From Candidatus Gastranaerophilales bacterium (lineage in GTDB: Bacteria > Cyanobacteriota > Vampirovibrionia > Gastranaerophilales > Gastranaerophilaceae): 37,442 bases of DNA. Shown one piece after another: positions 31,672 to 37,442 of this stretch. The stretch spans positions 1-37,442 of the forward strand of contig CALUVI010000019.1 in NCBI GenBank assembly GCA_944324185.1. Direction: 5' to 3'. The notes beneath the pieces are model-generated. The model saw only the letters and a program-made list of their open reading frames with translations. It was not told the DNA's origin and made no database searches. How positions within the stretch are numbered: the first letter of the stretch is position 1; every line of letters begins with the position of its first letter. Both the position numbers and the translations under genes were made by a program.

Positions 31672-33111
31672 ATGCGTAAGCTTTTAATTTTAACAGGTAT
31701 TTTATTGTTAAGCTGTACAAATGTTTTTGCAGCTAAAATTCCTGTAGAAGTAAAAGATTATATATTGCAAAAAGTTCCGCAGGCGGATATAAGGTTTGAC
31801 GGGGTTATAATTTTCCCTGATAACACTATTTACCTGCCTCTTTATCCGGCTTTGTTTTCAGATGTTTCAAAAATCCAGATTAAAGAAACACATCCTGCAA
31901 AACAGGATTTGAAACAAGAGCCTGATGTTGTAATTTTCAACAACGATTTTGTTCTTATGAAAGTATTGACAGACGGAGAAGGACACAGAACGGTTTTGCA
32001 TATGCCAAATCCGCCGCTGCAGGTAAGAACCGGACTTTTACCGCAGGACATGCTTGTGCCTTCCGGTTTAATTATTCCGGAAAATATCAAGGGTATAATC
32101 GGGAACCTGAAAATTGATACAAAAAACGAAGATATGATAAGGATTGAAAACAGTGATTCTTATGAAGATTTTCTGGCAGAGAGCGAGCCTGATATTCCGC
32201 AGAGTTTGATATCACAATTGAAAAATAAAATTCTTTTTGTAACAACCAATTATTCAAAAAATATTCAGGTAATAGAACCGGCGAAGGCTGTTCCGAGTTA
32301 CTCTCTGGCTCAGAAATCCATCCCTGTTGATGTGGAAGCAGTTAAAGACGGAAAATTTCTGCTTGTAACAACTTATGACAGACCTTTTGTCGATGTTATA
32401 TCTGTCGCTGATTCAAGATTTATTAAGCAGATAAATGTTCCTTCCAATCCGGAGGAAATTTTGCTTGATGAAGCGAATAATAAAGCTTATGTAACCTCTC
32501 CTTCCGCTTCAATGATTTTTGTTATAGATTTAGAGACGATGTCTTTAATCCAGAAGATTAAAGTTAACGGATATTGTGAAAAACTTTTATTAAAAGAGGA
32601 TAAGCTTTTTTATGTAGACAAACTTAAGAACGAAATCTGGGCAATAGAGCTTAAGAACCAGTATGAGTTAAAAGACATAGGGCTTTTCCCGAATGTTTCC
32701 GCTCTTGCGTTCAGGAATAATAAGTTATACATCTCAAGCAGGACAAAAAGCAGAATTGCTATAATTGATTATTCAACTCTGGGCTTAATAAATGAGTTTA
32801 CAACTGTAAATAAACCTATAGGAATGCTGCAGTATGACAAATATTTGTACGTTTTAGGCGCGCAGAATAATGAAGTACAAAAAATTAATACTGATAATGA
32901 TCAGGTTGTTGAAGAAATTCAACTGGGGACAGGCGGTTTCTCTTCCGGATTTAAGGGTATAGAAAATTCTTCTCTTGCGGTTATTAATGATATAAAGAAT
33001 AATCAGTACTCTATATTTGATCTGGCAAAAGGTAAGTTGTTGAAAACTTATCAGATGAATGTTCCTATAAAATCGGTTATTATAACTAATAAAGTAGAAT
33101 TGTTTGATTAG
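31672..33111 (+). CDS. Exported beta-propeller (YVTN-like) protein
   Basis: 479 residues from ATG 31672, with TTGGAGAG at 31661-31668; ATG 31669 and TTG 31651 are alternatives. The signal sequence is MRKLLILTGILLLSCTNVFA. Cleavage by signal peptidase I after FA, or lipoprotein processing at the SC cysteine, are both possible. After ~170 residues of N-terminal domain, about six propeller blades follow, with repeats such as AYVTSPSASMIFVIDLETMS and LYISSRTKSRIAIIDYSTLG. These domains usually bind partners. No enzyme motif is seen. It starts 47 bp after dnaJ and ends 8 bp before the methyltransferase. Confidence 0.82.
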   Translation: MRKLLILTGILLLSCTNVFAAKIPVEVKDYILQKVPQADIRFDGVIIFPDNTIYLPLYPALFSDVSKIQIKETHPAKQDLKQEPDVVIFNNDFVLMKVLTDGEGHRTVLHMPNPPLQVRTGLLPQDMLVPSGLIIPENIKGIIGNLKIDTKNEDMIRIENSDSYEDFLAESEPDIPQSLISQLKNKILFVTTNYSKNIQVIEPAKAVPSYSLAQKSIPVDVEAVKDGKFLLVTTYDRPFVDVISVADSRFIKQINVPSNPEEILLDEANNKAYVTSPSASMIFVIDLETMSLIQKIKVNGYCEKLLLKEDKLFYVDKLKNEIWAIELKNQYELKDIGLFPNVSALAFRNNKLYISSRTKSRIAIIDYSTLGLINEFTTVNKPIGMLQYDKYLYVLGAQNNEVQKINTDNDQVVEEIQLGTGGFSSGFKGIENSSLAVINDIKNNQYSIFDLAKGKLLKTYQMNVPIKSVIITNKVELFD

Positions 33112-33119
33112 AAGGCAAA

Positions 33120-33692
33120 ATGGATATTGTATTTGACGAGATAACATCTCAAACACTGGGCGAATTAGAAAAAACACAAAAAGATTTCTGGAATGTTCCG
33201 AGAACAACGGGGATTCTTTTGAACATGTTTGTAAAAATGATGAATGCCGGAAGCGTGCTTGAAATCGGTACATCAAACGGATATTCCGGTCTCTGGCTTG
33301 CAAAAGCTCTAAAAGAAACCGGCGGCAGACTTACTACAATAGAGTATTATGATAAGAGGCAGAGTATTGCAGTAGAGAATTTTAAAAAATGCGGGGTTAT
33401 GGATGTCGTAAGACCGCTTCAAGGCTCAGCTTGCGATATTTTGGAATCATTTGATGAAAGCGAAAAATTTGATTTTGTATTTATTGATGCAAATAAAAGA
33501 GAGTATGTAAAATACTTTGAACTGGTGAAGCCCCATTTGACTCCAAAAGCAATGATTGTTGCTGATAATATTACATCACACGCTGAAAAAGTTCAGACTT
33601 TTATTGATGCGGTAGACAGGGATGAAGAATTTCAATATACAATTGTGGATGTTCCGGGCGGAATTTTAACGGCTTATAGAAATTCAAATTAA
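33120..33692 (+). CDS. SAM-dependent O-methyltransferase (COMT-like)
   Basis: 190 residues. The SAM-binding glycine motif SVLEIGTSNGYSGLWLAKAL near residue 46, LTTIEYYDKR for the ribose-binding acidic residue, FDFVFIDANKREYVKYFE near 118 and VADNITSH near 145 fit bacterial class I O-methyltransferases of the metal-dependent type. AGAAGG precedes the ATG. It follows the propeller gene by 8 bp, so the two are probably one transcript. The substrate is unknown; this family acts on catechols, phenols and related acceptors. Confidence 0.88.
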   Translation: MDIVFDEITSQTLGELEKTQKDFWNVPRTTGILLNMFVKMMNAGSVLEIGTSNGYSGLWLAKALKETGGRLTTIEYYDKRQSIAVENFKKCGVMDVVRPLQGSACDILESFDESEKFDFVFIDANKREYVKYFELVKPHLTPKAMIVADNITSHAEKVQTFIDAVDRDEEFQYTIVDVPGGILTAYRNSN

Positions 33693-33818
33693 TTTTGTTA
33701 AAATATATAGCCGTCATTATGTAGAAAATCTTTAAATATTATGATATAATATAAACAGGAGTTCAAATTTGAATCGTTATCAGCCAAATGCGTGTGCAGA
33801 AAGGCGTTTTATATAAGA

Positions 33819-35387
33819 ATGATGAGCAATTTACAATTTCAAAATGATCTTGAACGACTGCTAGCTATCATGCCCCAAAAAGTTGTGAATAATTTGTCAT
33901 GTGAAAAACTTGATGATGTTATTGAAATTGTATTAGATATAGGTCGCGTACCAGAGGTAAGGCATTCCGGCGGTAAGATTGAAAAGTTAAACTGCGACGT
34001 GGTAAATGATGAGGACATTACTTTTATAACCTCTCACCTGCAGGAATTTACGCATGATAATCGCTCGGGCATACCCGGAACTTTGCATAGAATAAGCGCA
34101 ATCAGAAACCGGCAGGGTAAGGTAGTCGGACTTACCTGCCGCATAGGGCGTGTTGTGACGGGAACTATAGCTTGTATTAAAGATATTTGTACTCAGGGTA
34201 AAAGTATTTTATTTTTAGGTCCTCCGGGGGTTGGTAAAACCACAAAACTCAGAGAAATCTCAAGGTTAGTTGCAGACGAACTCGGCAAACGTGTAGTTAT
34301 AGTTGATACTTCAAATGAAATTGCAGGCGACGGTGATGTTCCGCATCCGGCTGTTGGTTCGGCAAGAAGAATGCAGGTAGCTCAGCCGGAGTTGCAAAAA
34401 GATATTATGATTGAGGCTGTAGAAAATCATACACCTGAAGTTATTGTTGTAGATGAAATCGGAACAGAGGCTGAAGCTCAGGCGGCAAGAACAATAGCGG
34501 AGCGCGGGGTTATGCTTATTGCAACCGCTCACGGTAACTGTCTTGAAAGTTTGATTAAAAACCCGACTCTTTCTGACTTAGTGGGCGGAATTCAGTCTGT
34601 AACACTCGGAGATGATGAAGCAAAAAGAAGAGCTTCCCAAAAAACTGTTCTCGAAAGAGAAAAGCAGCCGACTTTTGATATAGTAATAGAAATCTTAGAC
34701 AGAAATACGCTTGCGGTTTATAAAAATACATCTGAAGCAGTTGATTATATTCTCAGAGGCTGGCCGATAAGACCGGAGATTAGAAAAGTAGAACAGAAGG
34801 ATGTTGAAAAAGTTATTATACCGGAGGTTAATAAGCCAGAAATTGAAACACCTCAAGATAATAAGATGAATTTCTCATTCTCCCGTCAGAAGTATGTCGA
34901 GCAGGCAAAACCTCTTAGAAAGATTTATCTCTATGCTGTATCACGTACGATTGTTGAAAAGCTTATTGAACGCTTGAATTTGAATGCCGAGATTATCAGA
35001 AATGTTGAGGATGCGGATATTGTTATTGCGCACAAGAACTTTGCAAAAGGCGGCGCAAAAATTTTGAGTACAGCAAAAGAATACAGAGTTCAGATATTCT
35101 ATGTAAAAACAAACTCAATGGCGCAAATTCAGAAGGTTTTGAAAGATGCTCTTGATATTCAGCCGGGAGATGTTGAATCCCTGACAGGATACACCGATGA
35201 AACAGAAAAGGCTCTTGATGAAGCAAAGGCCGGCATTAAAAAAATTTTAGACGGAGCTCAGATGGTGGACTTGGAGCCACAAAATTCTCATATAAGAAAA
35301 TTACAACACGAACTGGTCGAACAGTATAATCTCCAGAGTACATCAATCGGCGAAGAACCGAACAGACATTTGAGGATTGAAAGGTAA
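33819..35387 (+). CDS. Ycf45/SpoIIIAA-like AAA-type ATPase with C-terminal R3H domain
   Basis: 522 residues from ATG 33819 (ATG 33822 or GTG 33792 are possible; no start has an ideal site). The N-terminus LERLLAIMPQKVV and EIVLDIGRVPEVRHSGGKIE is the family signature. Walker A GPPGVGKTT lies near 135, Walker B EVIVVDEIG near 210, followed by LIATAHGN. After a less conserved middle part, the C-terminus has an R3H module: SHIRKLQHELVEQYNLQSTS then EEPNRHLRI. This architecture is characteristic of cyanobacterial and plastid Ycf45 proteins and supports the lineage call. R3H binds single-stranded nucleic acid; the cellular role is not established. Confidence 0.9.
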   Translation: MMSNLQFQNDLERLLAIMPQKVVNNLSCEKLDDVIEIVLDIGRVPEVRHSGGKIEKLNCDVVNDEDITFITSHLQEFTHDNRSGIPGTLHRISAIRNRQGKVVGLTCRIGRVVTGTIACIKDICTQGKSILFLGPPGVGKTTKLREISRLVADELGKRVVIVDTSNEIAGDGDVPHPAVGSARRMQVAQPELQKDIMIEAVENHTPEVIVVDEIGTEAEAQAARTIAERGVMLIATAHGNCLESLIKNPTLSDLVGGIQSVTLGDDEAKRRASQKTVLEREKQPTFDIVIEILDRNTLAVYKNTSEAVDYILRGWPIRPEIRKVEQKDVEKVIIPEVNKPEIETPQDNKMNFSFSRQKYVEQAKPLRKIYLYAVSRTIVEKLIERLNLNAEIIRNVEDADIVIAHKNFAKGGAKILSTAKEYRVQIFYVKTNSMAQIQKVLKDALDIQPGDVESLTGYTDETEKALDEAKAGIKKILDGAQMVDLEPQNSHIRKLQHELVEQYNLQSTSIGEEPNRHLRIER

Positions 35388-35453
35388 GCCAATGTACTTC
35401 CCCTCGCATTGATGGGTAGTCTGTAGGCTTACTTCCCAGAGTGCCGTTATTCC

Positions 35454-35527
35454 GGGTAAATGTGTCGGGTTAGTAGGTAAAACTTTCAAGTGTGCTGTCA
35501 TTCAGAGGGCGTAAGCCCGAAGAATCC
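35454..35527 (+). repeat. Dispersed GGGTAAAT repeat, 74-bp copy B
   Basis: Matches 9507-9580 at 66 of 74 positions. TCGGGTT and AAGCCCGA keep the stem by a G-U pair. It has no long G-run in front, unlike copies near 9500 and 18258. Confidence 0.85.
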
Positions 35528-35585
35528 ATGCAACTTTTACAAATATAGTTAATGTTGGGTGTCATCCAACCCACCTTCCTTACCT

Positions 35586-35610
35586 TGTGGAGCAAGCTCC
35601 ACACTACTAT
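35586..35610. repeat. Dispersed palindromic repeat, copy 3
   Basis: The clearest copy: TGTGGAGC-AA-GCTCCACA, a fully palindromic arm pair, followed by CTACTAT. It lies 59 bp after repeat copy B. Confidence 0.85.
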
Positions 35611-35688
35611 TTTTATATTCTCAGTCACTCAGTCACCAGTAAAACACCTCCCCATTGACTAAACAATATAAAGAAAATATTAAACTTT

Positions 35689-35719
35689 TTTAGCGAGTGT
35701 ATAAATTACACTCGCTAAA
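35689..35719. promoter_or_regulatory. Perfect 13-bp inverted repeat upstream of adhE
   Basis: TTTAGCGAGTGTA (35689-35701) and TACACTCGCTAAA (35707-35719) with a 5-nt spacer. A T-run precedes the left arm but none follows the right, so it is a poor plus-strand terminator. It lies about 70 bp before a -35-like TTGACA. It may be an operator or RNA hairpin; the sequence does not resemble the Rex consensus I know. Confidence 0.5.
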
Positions 35720-35788
35720 TTGATTTCTGTAATTGGGTTTTAGCATTTTTATATATTTTTTATCCCTCAACGTCACTGCTCACTTGCG

Positions 35789-35817
35789 TTGACAAGAAAT
35801 TTCATTTGTGTTGCAAT
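35789..35817 (+). promoter_or_regulatory. Probable adhE promoter
   Basis: TTGACA at 35789-35794 is a perfect -35. After 17 nt, TGCAAT at 35812-35817 is a weak -10 (four of six consensus bases). The predicted leader is about 30 nt and contains AAAAAAGGAG before ATG 35854. Confidence 0.4.
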
Positions 35818-35853
35818 ATTGGTATAGCCGTACTTAAAAAAGGAGATTTTAAT

Positions 35854-37442
35854 ATGACAACGAAAACAAAAAAGAACGTTGAATCTTTGGAAAAATCTCT
35901 AAATGCATCAAATGTAGTTGAAACACTTGATCAGTTAGAAGGTTTGATTTCAAGAGTCAGCAAAGCACAAAAGATTTTCGCAACTTTCTCTCAGGAAAAA
36001 GTTGATGCAATCTTTAAAGCCGCAGCCGCTGCTGCAGATAAAGCACGTATTCCTCTTGCAAGAATGGCTGTTGAAGAAACAGGCATGGGCATTTTGGAAG
36101 ATAAGATTATCAAAAACCACTTTGCATCAGAATACATTTATAACAAACACAAAAACGCAAAAACTTGCGGAATCATTAAAGAAGATAAAATTAACGGTAT
36201 AAAAATCGTTGCAGAACCTTTGGGCGTGCTTGCAGGTATCGTTCCTACAACAAACCCTACTTCTACTGCAATATTCAAATCTTTAATTGCGCTTAAAACA
36301 AGAAACGCAATTATCTTCTCACCACACCCGAGAGCTAAAAAATGCACAATCGAAGCTGCTAAAATAGTTCTTGAAGCTGCTGTTAAAGCAGGTGCTCCGG
36401 AAGATATTATCGGATGGATTGATGTTCCTTCTATTGAACTTTCAAGCGCATTAATGCAGCACCCGTCAATCGCTTGCATCGTTGCAACCGGCGGACCGGG
36501 CATGGTTAAAGCCGCTTACTCATCCGGAAACCCTGCTTTAGGCGTAGGTCCTGGTAACGTTCCGGCTGTTATTGACGAAACTGCTGATATCAAAATGGCT
36601 GTTTCTTCAATTTTGATGTCAAAATCTTTCGATAACGGTATGATTTGTGCTTCTGAACAGTCAGTTATCGTTGTTGACAGCATTTATGAAGAAGTTAAGA
36701 ATGAATTCTTATACAGAGGTGCTTACCTTGTTAACGATGATCAAAAACAAAAATTAATTGACCTTCCGCTTATTGATCCAAAGAGAGGAACTGCTCATCC
36801 TGACGTTGTTGGGCAAAAACCTCACAGAATTGCTGAACTTGCAGGTTTTGGTCACGAAGTTCCGGAAGATGCTAAGATTCTTCTTGTTGAAAGACCGGAA
36901 GTTGACTGGGAAGATCCGTTCTCAAGAGAAAAATTGTCTCCTGTATTAACAATGTACAGAGCTTCTGACTTTGAAGATGCTGCTGAAAAAGCTCATCACC
37001 TTGTAATCAGAGGCGGTGCAGGACACACTTCCGTTCTCTACACTGATGAACGTAAAAAAGACAGAATTGATAAATATGCAGAAATGATGCCAACCTGCAG
37101 AGTTTTAATCAACTCACCATCATCACAGGGCGGTATCGGTGACTTATACAACTTTAGACTTGAACCGTCACTTTCACTCGGCTGCGGTTCCTGGGGTAAA
37201 AACGCTGTTTCAGGTAACATCGGCGTTGAAAACTTACTGAACTACAAGACTGTTGCTGAAAGGAGAGAAAATATGTTATGGTTCAAAGTTCCTGCTAAAG
37301 TTTACTTCAAGAGAGGCGCTGTTGATTTAGCACTCAGAGAACTTGCAGGTAAAAAACGTGCATTTATCGTAACCGACAGATTCTTGTTCAATTCAGGTGC
37401 TGTAAATGCTATCACTAACGTACTTGATGAAATCGGTATTGA
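35854..37442 (+). CDS. adhE: Bifunctional acetaldehyde-CoA/alcohol dehydrogenase AdhE, 5' part (cut by window end)
   Basis: About 529 codons are visible and remain open at the window edge; the full enzyme is near 870 residues. The N-terminal aldehyde dehydrogenase half is nearly complete: PLGVLAGIVPTTNPTSTAIF near 127, GGPGMVKAAYSSGNPALGVG near 215 and the catalytic Cys265 in FDNGMICASEQS. The linker LWFKVPAKVYFKRGAVD opens the iron-dependent alcohol dehydrogenase half, with KKRAFIVTDRFL. AdhE reduces acetyl-CoA to ethanol via acetaldehyde, regenerating NAD+ in anaerobic fermentation; it often forms spirosomes. AAAAAAGGAG precedes the ATG. The regulatory palindrome lies upstream. Confidence 0.93.
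   Translation, partial: MTTKTKKNVESLEKSLNASNVVETLDQLEGLISRVSKAQKIFATFSQEKVDAIFKAAAAAADKARIPLARMAVEETGMGILEDKIIKNHFASEYIYNKHKNAKTCGIIKEDKINGIKIVAEPLGVLAGIVPTTNPTSTAIFKSLIALKTRNAIIFSPHPRAKKCTIEAAKIVLEAAVKAGAPEDIIGWIDVPSIELSSALMQHPSIACIVATGGPGMVKAAYSSGNPALGVGPGNVPAVIDETADIKMAVSSILMSKSFDNGMICASEQSVIVVDSIYEEVKNEFLYRGAYLVNDDQKQKLIDLPLIDPKRGTAHPDVVGQKPHRIAELAGFGHEVPEDAKILLVERPEVDWEDPFSREKLSPVLTMYRASDFEDAAEKAHHLVIRGGAGHTSVLYTDERKKDRIDKYAEMMPTCRVLINSPSSQGGIGDLYNFRLEPSLSLGCGSWGKNAVSGNIGVENLLNYKTVAERRENMLWFKVPAKVYFKRGAVDLALRELAGKKRAFIVTDRFLFNSGAVNAITNVLDEIGI

Larger units (their letters stand above)
35388..35853. other. Repeat-rich gap before adhE
   Basis: 466 bp without a supported gene. It holds the 74-bp repeat copy B (35454-35527), the palindromic repeat copy 3 (35586-35610), a perfect 13-bp inverted repeat (35689-35719) and the adhE promoter region with its ribosome-binding site. 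Confidence 0.75.

Noticed and set aside
32854-33303. 149-codon minus-strand frame across the propeller/methyltransferase junction
   Set aside because: It spans two well-supported plus-strand genes and reads as low-quality aromatic-rich sequence.

Overview
The window is AT-rich and codes for a diderm, fermentative bacterium. The best fit is a non-photosynthetic relative of cyanobacteria (Vampirovibrionia/Melainabacteria, probably the gut order Gastranaerophilales). Three things support this. There is a cyanobacterial/plastid Ycf45-type ATPase with a C-terminal R3H domain (33819-35387). There are TolC-type outer-membrane proteins and an RND pump, which imply an outer membrane. Several intergenic regions carry tandem boxes that match the HLR1 element bound by the cyanobacterial response regulator RpaB. 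The lineage is an inference; no rRNA or tRNA gene was seen.

Layout. 1-894 is the end of an MsbA-type ABC exporter. 903-5000 is a very AT-rich cassette joined to it by 8 bp: three tandem full-length FRG-domain paralogues and a fourth gene that resembles a class III nucleotide cyclase. This is the best candidate for an undescribed (possibly defence) system. 5001-5511 holds a 22-bp tandem repeat, a GC-rich islet and a palindromic repeat. 5512-9187 is cdd, a small zinc-ribbon gene, pgpH, ybeY and dgkA, close to the classical Firmicutes cluster. 9188-9833 has no protein gene but holds a promoter with an HLR1-like box, a probable ~140-nt small RNA with a terminator, and G-tract-linked repeats.

9834-18136 (minus strand) holds a lone TolC-like gene, a YvlD-type membrane protein, two small unknown genes, and a complete tripartite efflux operon (adaptor, RND pump, TolC). 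18137-18491 is repeat-rich. 18492-24093 holds a coiled-coil protein, a single-domain LuxR-type regulator, pnp and two lineage-type proteins of unknown function. 24325-27591 holds prs, an XRE regulator with an overlapping convergent stop, Hsp20 and a matrixin-like protein whose zinc motif is degenerate. 27795-29737 is a 40-aa gene, a larger protein that carries the same domain, and mnmA. 29852-31624 is grpE-dnaJ. Then come a secreted beta-propeller protein, an O-methyltransferase, the Ycf45-like ATPase, a repeat-rich gap and the 5' part of adhE, cut by the window end.

The most striking non-coding signal is the set of four tandem-octamer boxes at 9226-9243, 19885-19902, 23414-23431 and 24210-24227. 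All have the same orientation relative to the transcript they would drive. In three of them a -10-like hexamer lies 34-35 nt downstream. This looks like one regulon shared by the small RNA and three unknown genes.
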